A DNA stretch of 64,000 nt, taken from contig JAINUG010000031.1 of the NCBI GenBank assembly GCA_029706075.1, positions 3,579,001 through 3,643,000 of the forward strand, written 5' to 3'. The stretch is from Aldrovandia affinis (taxonomy: Eukaryota; Chordata; Actinopteri; Notacanthiformes; Halosauridae). The notes below the pieces were generated by a model that made no database searches, was not told where the DNA came from, and saw nothing but the letters and a program-made list of their open reading frames with translations. A program made the position numbers and the translations under genes. Shown in pieces: positions 44,301 through 55,945 of this stretch. How positions within the stretch are numbered: position 1 is the stretch's first letter; each line of letters opens with the position of its first letter.

Positions 44301-47300
44301 CTAACGAAAGCGCTCAGGTGAGCCTGAAGCCGGCACGGTGACAGAAACCTAGCGGCACCGCCTTTGCCCTGCCAAAGCAAAGTGCCCAATCCTCACCCGA
44401 CATCTCCTGGACACCTGCTGGGATTACTGGCTCAGTGAAGGCGGACACACAGTGAACGTGAGAGTGCATTTCTAGTCCATAAGTGACAAACACCTTCAAA
44501 TGTGTACGCATCGTCCAACCAAAGACTGTTCATATTCTATTAACCAATTCAGAGCTTTAATGTGTAAGAGGGGAGGTCAGAGGCCTCTGTTTCGCTCTTT
44601 CAGCTTCAACTCCCTGCTAAGAGTAAACGGAGCAGGAAAACTTAGACGTCCAGCTCTGCCAATTTATTGCATAATTATTCATGTAAATAAAAATAAAATA
44701 AAATATTAATATAACATTAAATATGCATTAAAATATTCATGTTTCAATGTAAATTCCGTAAACAGTAGATATTCTGCAAAAAAATCTATTTCCAAAAATA
44801 AAAATGCTCATCCATGGTTCTGGGTGCGACCCAGTCAGCCCTTCCCAGAAACGCAGTTCACTGCTTGGGGAGAACGAAGATGCCTCCACCTCCTGGACCG
44901 TGAACAAATTAGGCTCAAATCATACAATTACCACACGTGTCTTTAACCTCTCTCAAGACTGGAGCATCAGGGCTCCAAACTCAGCACGGCACTGTCACAC
45001 TGCGGACCAAGGGGGCACACGAAAGCAAGTACGCAACTCCCTCCTTCTACAAGAGTATGCTTTCAAGCAGTGAGACACAAACCTCTGTCCATGGTTTTAC
45101 TAGTGATGGCAGAGCGAGGCTTCCCGTAATGGGTGGGGCTACAATGAGCTGTTAATCAAACATGTTTTTTTAAACCAACCAAAAGTACAATTGGTTCCCA
45201 GCAGTGGTTTCATTTTTGGTTTCATGGAACCTCAGTTTTTTTAAATAGTTTTTTTTACTAATGTCACATGACTAGAGGGCTCTGCTTTCCAGTAGGCAAG
45301 AGAATTGTCTACAAGATGGATCATTGAACGCCTCACACACAGGGCGGCTTTCATAACGTTTTCCTCACATGCAGTGCTCTACGTTCCCTTAGTTGTTAAT
45401 ATATAATGCAGCAACCCTCTCAATATCTGGGTCAAGGTGTATCCCACGCCTCTTATTTTAAACCACTATGCATTTCATGCCTCTTTTATCCTTTCCTATT
45501 CATAAAGTAACTAGTGGCTGAATGTCTTTGCCCCTCCAGAAGGAAAAGAAATCCAGAACAAAATCCAGGCAGGTATGTTCCAACTCAAAAGAAGGCATTA
45601 AATATTAACTTGTGAAATGTAAACAGAACTGCTGCTCAACTTCATGTTCGGTGAGTGGAGACTGGGCCAGAGGGGCTGCCAAAGCCAAATCTAAGCAGTG
45701 TTTTCTTTTCATTGTGGTGCCGTTACTGTAATTTCATTGGCCCTGTGGTCAAAGGGTTGAGGGGTCAAACCCAGGCTGAGTCATATCAAAGGCTTTTTAC
45801 ACTTGGACAGTCCTGGTGCATCGTGGGTAATGGCCCTCGGGTAGACTGGCATTGGGTACAGAGCGTATAGCTGCACGTTCAAACCATAGGGCTGGTGGCT
45901 GTGACCATATGTGAGCCACCCAGGCTGGGACACACCACTCAGTCACATACAAACCGAAGGTGGCATTAGGACGTTTTTCTTTACACACAGAGTTGTCAAT
46001 GCCTGGAAGAGCTTGCCAGGTCGGGTAGTGGAGGCAGAAACACTTGGGCTATTCAAGTTCAGGCTAGATGCAGTACTAGATACTCTTTAGATTAGGACAT
46101 GACGAGCCTAGATGGGCTGAACGGCCCCGTTGTCCTCATTATGTATTCTTATGTTAATGTACGACACCAACTACTCCTAACTACTTATTATTTTATTTTC
46201 CTTGGAAATTTGGATGAAACTGATTGAAAAGGCGCTTGTGGGCAATAATGAGGAACCTGACATCAGAACAGTTTTATACTGGATGTTTTGATTTGGTTTG
46301 TCATAGGTCTATTGGACAACGTGTTGCCAGGTTATGGTAACTCTTGGGGGGGGGGAAAGGGCCATCTCTATAACAGTTCCATCTAGCCGTCTACACCACG
46401 CACTGATATGCCCACAATTTGGTATTCAGAAAGACTAAAGGAAGCGATTGATGGCGCACACACACTGTGCCACTGCTGAGCAGTGCTTTGGGCCCACTCC
46501 CAGACCCAAACCCGGCCGATTCATCTGAAGTGGATTTTAATGAAGACTGTCTACTGGCAGAGAGGCTGTGGACAGAGATAGCAACAGCAGAGGGAAGTAC
46601 CATCCACAGAAAGATTAGGACTGTAAACACAATGGGGAAACAGGACTGGCAGAGGAGAGAGTCCCTGTGCAAAACTACACCTGCACTCCCATCTTACAGT
46701 GTGGAGAGAGAGAGAGAGGTCGTGCTAGGGACTGGTGTTCATATAGGTCCACCTGATTTCGAACAGTGTCACGCAACAGTCTCCAATCTCCAAAACAACA
46801 ACAACAAAAAAAGCAGTTTTTTACCGGCACAACACTATGGATTAGTCACAAGGGGTTTTTAACCAACCTTAATAGTTAGAGTTATGAGACATTTAAAGCA
46901 CAATATATCTATTATAGAACTATAGATCTAGAACTGGCCAAAACTTTCTAAACCTGCTGGACTTGGTTTTTTGTCCATTTTGTTTTCCCCGATGACGTGA
47001 ACCCACATGCGTTTTCACACACTTCACATGTTGCAGCTTCACAATTGAACAGATCTTTCACACTCCCACTGTGCGCTGATTAAATTCTAATGTTCACAGT
47101 TCATTAACGACCACTGCTAGGTCAGCACGTAAAACGCTGGAAGGTCTACGGCAGACCTTTATCAATCAGCACGCCATTAACGGCCACTTCGCAATCGCGT
47201 CCGAGCAGTATAGAATGCGGGCAGGTCTAACGTTAACTTGTGCAAATACGAGTGCAGATCCTTATCAATCGGCACATTTCAGTAAACCCTGCCCTTGCAT

Positions 47301-50300
47301 CGTCATCACCACCATCGCTTGCCAGATGCCCTGGTACACAACTAATCTAATTGCATTTTACAACTTGCACACACTCAGCACAATAACTGCCTCATACAGA
47401 CGGGGGTACACCGAAGCAGTCCGTGTAAGCGCGTGCTAGCGACGCGGCCTCGCGCAGCTTCCCTCAGGAGAGACGCAAACCCAGGTTAGAGTCAGGAAAC
47501 CACTTACCGTAGTGTGCTTGAAAGGCCTGTGGCTTGACTACCTGACTGCAGTGGTTGCACATCACCAGGTAGAAGTCGTCCTGTGCGGGACACTGGCCAA
47601 ATATGGGCATATCTGTATGAAGGGGAAAAGACAATCATGATTCAACGTTTCTGGAAGGTACCATAGGGCCCAGAAAACCATCTTCTAGTTGTGGCAGAAG
47701 GCATCTTCATGAAACCTTCCAGTGAGTGGAGCTACTGTATGCGGTCAATCACTGTATGACCTAAAGACTCTTGCTAGCAAAAAGTAACAGTTTGTTCAAA
47801 TCAGTGAATGAGAAACTGTAGCAGATGAGAACATTACATTGACATTTTAGGCATTTAGCAGACGCTCTTATCCAGAACAGTTTACATTTCTTCACATACA
47901 ATGCATTTATGCAGCTGGATATTTCACTGAAGCAATTCAGGTTAAGTACCTCGCTCAAGGGTACAACTGCACTGCCCCACCTGGGAATTGAACCTTGAGT
48001 TAACAAATTGAGTTACAAGCCCAGCTCCCTAACCATTACACTACATCTGCCAGGGAACACCACCCAGTGAGGTTCATGACGTCTCACTTTCCCCATCGCA
48101 GTCCTCCACGATGCGGTCCGTGGTCTGGAATGCTCACCACCAGCAGGAATCTCACAGTGGTACCAATGGCCACTGCCATCATTGCCCTCTGGTTTTACAG
48201 TTATCCCCCCCAAAAAAAAGCAACCCTCAGTTATAGCTGTGCTCTCAAAGTCAAGTGCCCTCCCCCACCTGAAAAAACATCACGTTCAGCCTCACTAACA
48301 GTGGCCCCAAAATTTGTAATGATCCATTCTTCATACTGAAGACCAAAATTACCCCCCATGCCTCTTAAGAGAAGGAACTGGGAAAATGACCATGACTACA
48401 ACTCTAACCCCATGAGCTAAAAAGACCCAGATATATGTTTTGTTGGAAGTCCCCAGTACTCATTAATGTGCCAAAGGATGGCAATTTACTTTCTGTGTAC
48501 TTGGTATATACACTTGGGGTTCATTTTCAAACTCTGAATTCTATTTTCCCAATTGAAAGTAATTACAAGCTCAGAATGGCTTAGATATCCATGTGAAGAG
48601 AGGATTTGAACGTAAACTACATAAAAGGCTTCCGCAAATCATCTCTAGGTGTCCCTTTCAGGTGGTTTGCTACTCAGAGGCGGGGACACAGCCAGTTGGG
48701 ATTGTGGTTTGGCTCAGTAGGTAAAGCATGGCGCTGACAATGCTTAGGTTGTGGGTTTGATTCCCACTGGGGCCACATATACAGAAAAATGTATGTGTTC
48801 ACTACTGCAAGTCGCTTTGGATAAAAGCACCGGCTAAATGGCGTTTATTATATTATATTACTATGTTTTCAGGGAGAATGGTCTCCGCATGAGGAGAGAA
48901 CACACACCGAGCAGCATGCCAGGGTGGTCTCCTCTAGAATGGGGGAAATGAATGTGTGAAAAAACACAGATAAGCCACCAGCATACCAAAGGTTGACTGG
49001 TGCGCGATTGTGTTTGAAGAACAAGGTGTGGGAAATCAGAGTTCATTCCATGGAAATTGTGGCCCTGAACAAAACAGGCCCTGCCGAGAAAAGATATAGA
49101 ACGCTCTCATTTTACACCCAATCTATTCAAGCATTGGTAAGGCTTCTCATTACCATTTTAGCAGGAGACCCCTCTAGCTTCGACGTCATACAATATAAAC
49201 AATCATTTACAGACGTCTCGCAGCAAATATCTGTACGCCAACCACATCTGCTCAGTCTCAATCAAGGGATTCACCACCGACTTGCAGGCTCGCAGTGTAG
49301 AACAGACTTGCAGCGTTGCGCCTCTTCACTCCTCATAACCGTCCTCAAAACGCGCACACATGACACGCTCGCAGACATTTGGCAAATTACACATCGTCAC
49401 AAAAATCTGAAGGGCGCGGTGCGAAATGGGAAACGATAAAAATTGACCGTCATGTAGATGACCGCACAGGAAGAACCAATTAATCCCTCTAATTAAGAGG
49501 TCACCCGAAGTGCCCTGCGTAACATTAACCCGGTCCCTTTTACAGCCCAACAGAGAGCAAGGAAGCCGGAAGAATTAAGTGCATTTGAAAAGCCTCATTT
49601 CACCTTTATTCACTTCGGTCTACACTCATTTAAAGCCATTGTTGTTTAAAAGAAGACAATTTATATTCCAAATTGGCCATTATTTATGGCTATTACAGGT
49701 TTAAGATGTGGACCACTGCTCAACTGCTCTTGGTGTTCGTAGGCCACCATGAGCAAAATTGATCAAGAGGTCACGTTTTGTGTAAGCAGAACCATATCAA
49801 GAAAAGTTGTACGGGGGACGGAAGGCCTCAATGTGCCTCTCGATCACGTCGTGCAGTGCTCCCAATCGCAGCGCTTTGTTCAACCTGTATGTTGTTACTC
49901 GTGTTTATTGCGGTAGTAATCAATAGCAAACATAGCCTGATGAAGTTATAAATCGAACCTTTTTAAAATTCTGTTGGGCTCGGCAAAACCGGTCTTGCGA
50001 TTTGGCATTGTCACGCAATTCACAATATGCATTTCACCAACATCTCATAGACATTATAGACAATGAACTACAGGAGCGTGAGGCAAGGAAAACATGGAAA
50101 TGGCTGTGTACATGCCCTTTCAAATTGAAAAGAGAGGGGCGAGGTTATTCTTGCCTACATCATCTGGTGTGATTTGTCTAAATCTTAGGAGCATCGTCTT
50201 ATCATGCAGGGTGTTACATAGATCGTGATTTGGGTGTTTGCATTATCATCTGCAGATAGTAAAAATGTTGGTCATTTTACACACAATTCTAAGACTATTA

Positions 50301-53300
50301 CTATTCTAAGGCTATTATCAACACACACCCATTTCATAATGATTGCAATAAACAGATATTCAGAAACACTACGGTCAGTCCTATTTAAAGAATCATGACA
50401 AACTTCCACTGCCTGATCAAAGTCACTCACACATATTTTTCTCAGTGCCAACACGGTTATGGTGACAGGTAATGACCATCTTCCTCCATATTGGGGTGAA
50501 ATGTGAGGCGTCCAACATCACCACACCAGGGCCTCTAAACTCAAACTCAACAACTGTCAGATTTACGCTGGGCGACGTCCATTGGCCTGCCATGAAATAC
50601 GCCCCATGTACACATGCAATTTCAAACAAATGCTTTTTAACACAAAATAATCTGACATAAAAACATGTCATCCACACATGAAAATCTGTACAAAACGTTA
50701 CAACTACAACAACCCCCTTGGAGGTCTTCAGTACGAAAGGTAAGACGAGCCGTATTTTTCCAAATGTGTAACATTCGTACGTTTGAACTTTTAAACCCGG
50801 CGTAACATCCAAAACATGGCTTATACCACATCATTTTCAGACCACTTATTACACAAATGTTGTTTCTCCATAGCAACGGGACTATTAACATCGTTCATGT
50901 GAACTGGTGGGCTGGTGTTAAAAGGGTTTTTTTGTTGTTTTTTTCCCAGCCCATTCTGTCATGTCGCCCCAATTATGCAAAAAAAATAAGAATAATCTTC
51001 AGGAGGTCTTCAGGTTTTTCCAGAGGGATAGAAAAGGTCAGATGGTGTTTGAACACTGAAATTGTGTCATTTTACTTTTGTTTCCGGTCAGGGGGACTTA
51101 AGACAAAGCTCCACTTTTATTGTTGATTCTACCTTTCTGGCCAACGTTAGGAATAAGCCATCGAGGTGACTCAGCACCTGGAAGCACGCTGCTTGAAAAA
51201 GTGCTCTCTTCCCTGACGCTAGACCTCCACCTGCTGCCAATAAAAAAAAATTCAGGGACAACGTCAAGGGACATGACACCTAGACAGAGCTCAAAGCAGA
51301 CTCGATCCTGCTCTCTGGGCAACGGTGTGGAGATCCCAGTTGCATGGAGAAGCTCATAGAGTGAGGAGTCACTTCAGTTATGCAGTCACCCAGAGGACCG
51401 ATGACAATACTGATATCCCACCCACGACTTCCCCCCCAGCACCACCACCACCATCACCACCACCCCCCCACAAACCTTTCCACAGTAACTGCTGACTGAA
51501 CTAGAGGACCAATTTGTTCTCAGGTGGGGGACAAAGTACCCCATCATCACAGGAGAGTGCCAGAAGAAATTATGTCTGCCGACTGCGTGGGCAGTGAACG
51601 ATGAGTCTGGATCCGTGACGTCTGGGAGGGGGGGGATGCGGGGGGGGGGGGGTGCATTTGTCTCCCAGGCACAGTTGAACACAAGTTATATTTCTCACCT
51701 TCCGCAGAGCTTGGACACAACCCAGTTTACTTCCATTTGGGAGTGGGTGAAATATCATCAGGCCAGGCATACACTCTCTTGGGTCTGGCACATGACCTGT
51801 CTTCAGGCAACGGCAACACCCATGAGCGTGCCAAGCTTCCCGCGAGAGAACGACTCCAACGAGTGGCACTGACGGCGGGAGTTCAGTCTTACGTTCGCCT
51901 CCATTTCAGTGTGTTAAAGTCCTGCATTATACAAAGGGCTCTAGGGCCCATCAGAGACTTTACCTAGCGGAAGTTAACGGTTGCCAAGACGGCTGCGGTC
52001 TCTTCAGTCTCCCCAGATCATATTGAGCTCTGAAAATCTCCTCAAGAACTAAATGCTAAGTCTCACAAGACAATTAGGCCTTCATAGTCATAGTCACGCT
52101 TTAACAGATTACAGGTAAACGGTACATGCATTCCACTTCTACCAACTCAAGGGAGGTGGGGGTGGGGGTAACACTTATTTAACTTTCAGCTGCATCTCTG
52201 TACAGAAGCAGTAACATGCAACATTGAAAAATAACTGAGTTAGTTCCATTATGTTTTAAGCATTAACACGCAGAAAGGTTTCCTAACAATGCGGCGTCAG
52301 TGTGACTTAAGGCACGACCAATTTGCTCCAAATTGTGCAATGTGATTACGGTGCACACACTGGCCCCATTGTCTGCGAATGCAAATTTAATCGTTTGATA
52401 AGTGACTGACGAACAGCATGCAACCCCTTTCTTTTCAGCAATCACCCAATGCCACACTCTGATGACATCACGGTGTCTTTTTCAGAGCTTGTGGCTCAAA
52501 TGCAGAATATCACAGCAATATAGTGTATGCAGAATCAATCAAAAATATTGATTGCTCCTAATCAATTGAAACTGGCAGGCTACAGCTTCTCGCCACCTAT
52601 ACAGATGCTCTGGATGTGGGCTGTTCACTATAGCTGAGCACTGGCTCGAACCAACCAGTCTGTAGCATGTGAAAACACTGTGCATGTTCCAAATGCATAA
52701 ACAAAGTAAATATGTACTCCTCCTGTTTATCTGCTTATAAGATCAATTGTTCACTTCAAATTAAAACGCATCTCCTTTTGCCACTTGCACGCCGTGCGCC
52801 TGAGCGCTGAAAACGCCAATGTCGCAAACGGATGCGTTGCATGTCTCTTCCGAATGGCATGCAAATGCAAAGACTGATAACAGACATTTCATTTCAAAAG
52901 CAAATTCTGCGACAATTTGAGAATCTGCGACTTCTTCAAGGATGCGTGAGAGGCGCACTTACGAAAACGTGCATTTACCGAGCCCAGCATTCCATCGTCC
53001 ACCAATGCTCCATCGTCCATGCTTAAGCCTAATGCACAGACCGGTGGAAATGCGTAGACGTGCTTCACGCTCCCTCGAAGGAGACCTCTCCACATCTCAC
53101 AGAGAGACTTTACGGTATGTTGACAGTGTCAGTACGGGTATAGGTCCATTCACATGGATGCACCTCATGCGAGCAGCAGTTTGCACCAAACTCCTCGTTC
53201 TTGTAAATGTATCATGCATCATGGTCATCAGTGGCGGCCAGTGCTCCGGGGGAAACCGGCATGACTTAGCCGCGTGTAAACGCCTCTGTGCGTATCAGAG

Positions 53301-54595
53301 TAACAGTCGACAGCTTGGCGGGTTCCGTCTCGTAGGAGGCGGTTCAGTTCGCCTGTGTCACCGCCGGTCCCAGAGTCGCAGGCGGCAAACTCGTAGCACG
53401 AGGGAAAGGGATATTGACATAGGTGAGGGTATAATTGGCCACCAAATTGGGAAGAAGACTATGAAGACGAAAAAAGACTGAAATGTATTTTTATTTCTTT
53501 TTTTTTTTTAATGTAAAAACAAGCCGCTATTGTGCTTAGACTGCCCATTTTTAATTGGAGGCACCAACTGGCACCCTCAATGTGAGTTATGTACGATAGT
53601 AAATTGTGAGAAAGTAGGAGGCCAATTCACAATTTATTATGTAGCATCATCATTTTAAAATATGGGTTAATGCAGAGGAAGATTGTCAAAGTTCACAGTG
53701 ATTATTCTGCTGGCACAGGGTGATTTGGGTTTCAGCTCTGAAGCTAGTGCAAAAACAAACCTGTAAGGCTGTACAATTCTTGAGCTCCATGTTTGAGATA
53801 TAAAATCAGTAGTCTACCTTAATGACAACCTCAGTGCTCACATTTAAACTTTGAAACTGCAACCACACAAGTGCACACCCCTCCCAGGCAATAAACAGCC
53901 ACAACAGTTATTACCTGTTCAGGCTCATCACCCTCAACTAGAGTTCCTCAGAAACACACGTCTATAACTCAAGAATGCAACTTTTCTTCCCAATATAAAC
54001 AATTGGTTTGTGCCATAGTTTCAGGCCCCCTTGCCACAAGACAGTCAAATAAGCTCGATTGACAGGGAAATCAGATTCCTGCCGGTGCAACTATATTGCA
54101 AAGCATCAAAACAAAAACACACATTTTAAGGGAATAAAAATACTCACCGTCTCTACATAGCCTCATGGCTTCTCGATTTTTCCCGCACTCTTTCAAACTT
54201 TCTTCTGATTCTGCACCTAAAGAAGCAATCAGATACGGGAAGATAAATAGTTACACTTGCTTGCTGTTGCTGTTGCTTACCAGTCGCGTTTCTCGTATCC
54301 CCAAAACTGCACGCAATCAAAAAGCTCGCGATCTTCCGTTTTCGAAAATCCGTACAGACTGACGGCTTTTTACATACGGCCACTCACCGTCGTTCCCGTG
54401 GAGTTTAGCAGCATCGACCCAGTTGCTCCACGGCTGTCCCAACATGATTTCTGGACTGGACAGAGATCTACGCTCCCCTACAGTCGCCATTGCTGTACAG
54501 CCTTCTCCCTGCTGGAACTGCTGCTGTTGCTGCTTTGGCTGCCTGGCCGCTTTGCGCTGCTCCCCCCTGACGTCATCATCGGCCCTTTCCGACAT
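31829..54595 (-). CDS. atxn7: ataxin-7, SAGA complex subunit, complete, 11 coding exons
   Basis: Subunit of the nuclear SAGA coactivator that anchors the USP22 deubiquitinase module. Coding exons: 54595-54388, 54216-54148, 47612-47508, 39645-39411, 38934-38687, 38405-38323, 37359-37091, 36178-35980, 34591-34470, 33477-32421 and 31846-31829. All introns are GT-AG and all joints are in frame, giving 870 residues (human 892). The N-terminus [20 protein letters not shown] precedes a short glutamine tract (QQQQQFQQ), then MATVGERR. An atypical zinc finger ([19 protein letters not shown] to YERRH) falls near residues 95-130. The SCA7 domain starts about residue 289 ([15 protein letters not shown], then [19 protein letters not shown]). 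Also seen: [20 protein letters not shown], long polyserine runs, the basic NLS-like GKKRKNS, and [20 protein letters not shown] near the end. The last exon codes only PKARP and the stop, as in human. 5' non-coding exons are not determined. Confidence 0.97.
32860..33020 (-). repeat. atxn7: polyserine-coding repeats in the large atxn7 exon
   Basis: Two runs of serine codons (about 16 and about 8 residues, mostly TCC/TCG/TCT) in the last large exon. On the plus strand the same DNA reads as an acidic Glu/Asp run with a long open frame, which is only a shadow. Human ataxin-7 also has serine runs in this part of the protein. Confidence 0.85.
34845..35115 (+). mobile_element. SINE-like repeat, copy A
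   Basis: In an atxn7 intron. It shares a core with 53222-53480: 'gtcgacggcttggcgagtgcc', 'gtctcggaggaggcg', then 'aattggctaccaaattggga' and an A-rich end. Non-coding. The shared core and A-rich tail suggest a retroposed SINE, sense strand plus. Confidence 0.7.
35130..35345 (-). mobile_element. possible second SINE, opposite strand, next to copy A
   Basis: Read on the minus strand it begins gtggctccatcagcgaagg, with a B-box-like ggttcaagcct, and runs into an AT-rich tail at about 35.13 kb, abutting the A-rich end of the previous SINE. One copy only, so the call is tentative. Confidence 0.4.
36183..36213. repeat. (CA)n microsatellite next to atxn7 exon 8
   Basis: About 14 CA units directly upstream (in gene direction) of the acceptor of the exon at 36178-35980; on the minus strand it is a GT tract where the polypyrimidine tract should be. 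Confidence 0.9.
37420..37745 (+). repeat. LINE 3'-end-like repeat with (A)n
   Basis: 'ggagactcaaaacccacatt' then ttcagactaaatct, a 20-bp poly-A, and the tail 'taagtcgctctggataagag' then cgtctgctaaatgc. This layout resembles the 3' end of fish L2-type LINEs, whose tail is shared with the SINEs here. No open frame is left. Confidence 0.55.
37753..37902 (-). mobile_element. tRNA-derived SINE
   Basis: Minus-strand relative of the SINEs at 24.75 and 48.70 kb: the inverse of gtggctcagtaggtag lies at its right end and the inverse of cgtctgctaaatggc at its left. It sits in an atxn7 intron and adjoins the LINE-like tail. Confidence 0.85.
41229..41298. repeat. (GA)n microsatellite, about 35 units
   Basis: 70 bp of uninterrupted AG repeats in the large atxn7 intron. 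The open frames crossing it (poly Arg-Glu and poly Ser-Leu) are artefacts of the repeat. Confidence 0.97.
43235..43415 (+). mobile_element. old tRNA-derived SINE
   Basis: 'gcctggcggttaagacaccgg' and 'ggctcaaatcccaggcggg' resemble A and B boxes; the tail reads 'ctctataaaagcatctgcta' then agaaaaagg. Diverged and non-coding. Confidence 0.6.
45955..46165 (+). mobile_element. 3' end of a non-LTR retrotransposon (LINE)
   Basis: An open frame ending at the TAG near 46089 reads [20 protein letters not shown] and on to [10 protein letters not shown], the typical C-terminal end of CR1/L2/Rex-type LINE reverse transcriptase proteins. It is followed by the 3' tail (gatgggctgaacggccccgt, ending attcttatg) also found at 21.93 kb. 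The rest of the element is absent: a 5'-truncated copy. Confidence 0.75.
47845..48056 (-). mobile_element. SINE or short repeat with the shared 'gcgtctgctaaatg' tail
   Basis: Begins with the inverse tail (ggcatttagcagacgctctt then atcc) and continues 'ttaagtacctcgctcaaggg' and 'gggaattgaacc', a B-box-like segment on the minus strand, ending near 'ctacatctgcca'. Similar 'gctcaagggtac' text occurs at 40.3 kb. Confidence 0.65.
48701..48862 (+). mobile_element. tRNA-derived SINE
   Basis: The A-box region ggctcagtaggtaaag, B-box gggtttgattcccactgg and the tail gtcgctttggataaaagc then ggctaaatggcg match the SINEs at 24.75 and 37.75 kb. It ends in an AT-rich tract. Confidence 0.88.
53222..53480 (+). 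mobile_element. SINE-like repeat, copy B
   Basis: Second copy of the repeat at 34.85 kb: 'gtcgacagcttggcgggttcc', 'gtctcgtaggaggcgg', 'aattggccaccaaattggga', then an A-rich tail. The open frame across it is not a gene. Confidence 0.7.
54505..54535 (-). repeat. atxn7: short polyglutamine-coding CAG/CAA tract in atxn7 exon 1
   Basis: Codes for QQQQQFQQ at residues 22-29, at the position of the human tract that expands in spinocerebellar ataxia 7. Here it is short and interrupted by a Phe codon, and CAG/CAA codons alternate, so it is unlikely to be unstable. Confidence 0.85.
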
Positions 54596-55290
54596 TCTTT
54601 CCGCTACAAATGTAACAAAACAGCAGTCAGCGTTTAAGGTGGTTAACTAGAAATCTTCACTGATTTATGCCGTAAAACTGCACGTCCCCATTGTACCCGA
54701 TGGCTTGTCCATTGGCGCTGCTTTTGCAGTACTGTAATATAGACGGACTCTCCCTTGTTTTGACAGATGGGATATAAGATATAAACGACAGCGTTCTTCG
54801 ATACATAAGGTTAGCTACATTCTGAGCGGTGTAATCGCAGATTTCAGAAATGAAACTTTAAGGAGGAACTTCACTTCACTGACGTGTGCGGTTAACACGG
54901 GGAATCCGGGTCATTTACTGAACCAATACAAATGTTATATGAGCGCCGTTGTTATAAGATGTAACCCACCGGGCGTATAGCTTGCTAACTAGCTAGCTAA
55001 GCTACTTCTAATTGTATAAATATCGGCATGAGTCATCCCACTTCCGATTCAATAATTGCTAAATAAATTGAGTCCACGTGATGGCCCAAATGCATTCAAA
55101 TGTAACAATTATACCTATAGCGGAAAATATCTCAATCTTGACAGGTATTAATAGTAATAGTATTAGTCACAATAATGTATTTTATTAACCAAAGAAACCC
55201 TGACTTTTGCCAGCTATCTGTAATATCACTAACGTGTTTTCACGTGTTCATGAATACGAAATGGCTAGGCTTAATTCGAATGTATTCATC
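54596..55290. promoter_or_regulatory. atxn7: atxn7 upstream region (5' UTR and promoter side)
   Basis: Sequence directly upstream of the atxn7 start codon on the minus strand. 5' UTR exons and promoter are expected here or further right, but no transcription start can be fixed by eye. The first 150 bp hold moderate CpG content. Confidence 0.35.
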
Positions 55291-55292
55291 AG

Positions 55293-55514
55293 ATGAACGC
55301 CCCCATTTTAACAATCATTAAAAAAAAAATATATATAGGACTAATAATAACTGTTTTCTGTTTCTGGGTGGGATACGAAATGATGTCCCCCTACTCAGTT
55401 TTCCAGGAGGTCGATTCGTATTTTCACAGCGCGTGGCATCTGCGTCAGTACAACGCGGACAAGGTCAACGCATATCAATCAAAGAATTCGGCATACCTTC
55501 AATACTCAGATTAA
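55293..55514 (+). CDS. small ORF with one predicted membrane segment (doubtful)
   Basis: 73 codons. After a short KKK stretch comes a hydrophobic run (IGLIITVFCFWVGY, residues about 15-28), then a polar tail containing FQEVDSYFHSAWHLRQYNAD and ending in TAA-equivalent stop. A tatatag acceptor-like motif lies at about 55337 inside the ORF, so it could instead be a 3' exon that starts there. I do not recognise it, no partner exon was found, and a chance open frame is quite possible. Confidence 0.25.
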   Translation: MNAPILTIIKKKIYIGLIITVFCFWVGYEMMSPYSVFQEVDSYFHSAWHLRQYNADKVNAYQSKNSAYLQYSD

Positions 55515-55784
55515 GTGAAATTGTAGCATTATCAATTTCAGTATGTCACGCAAAACATGTGGTGTATCGCCCGGTATTGTTTTAAAAATCTAGTTCAAGT
55601 CTACCTACCCCAATCAGATCCTGTAGAACTATTTTTTACACTAAATGATTTTTTACTCAACTCAAAAATAATGAAATATTCCCATGTATCCCATTTATCC
55701 TCTGCATGCACAAAGTGTATTTATTTATTTTTAAACTGAGCACAAATGTTAAAAACAGATAACAATAACAGACAATACTCTACT

Positions 55785-55945
55785 CAATCACAGTGGTGCC
55801 GTCAGTATAGCAAACTATCGCTTGTACTGAGAGTAACTTACTCTGCATACTTTGATTTCAATAAAACATAATGTCGTCACCTTACAGCTATACGGCTTTA
55901 TGACACATCTGACTGGATTGCTAGCTAGCACGCATTGAGTTTGGT
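55785..55945. repeat. dispersed repeat, copy 1
   Basis: Aligns in the same orientation with 57145-57300: shared text includes 'agtaacttactct', 'ccttacagctata', 'ggct...tgacatatctg'-like and 'ctagctagca'. About 75-80% similar by eye. Non-coding, no family recognised. Confidence 0.65.

Larger units (their letters stand above)
39646..47507. other. large atxn7 intron (between coding exons 3 and 4)
   Basis: 7.9 kb. Holds a SINE-tail piece near 40.28-40.33 kb, CA-rich minisatellite-like sequence near 40.33-40.39 kb, a (GA)n tract at 41.23 kb, an old SINE at 43.24 kb and a LINE end at 45.96 kb. A GC-rich, CpG-containing zone at about 41.0-41.9 kb could be regulatory (for example an alternative promoter), but I see no exon there. 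Confidence 0.5.
47613..54147. other. large atxn7 intron (between coding exons 2 and 3)
   Basis: 6.5 kb with two SINE copies at 47.85 and 48.70 kb and a third SINE-like repeat at 53.22 kb. The remainder is unique-looking non-coding DNA; short open frames lack homology and splice context. Confidence 0.5.
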
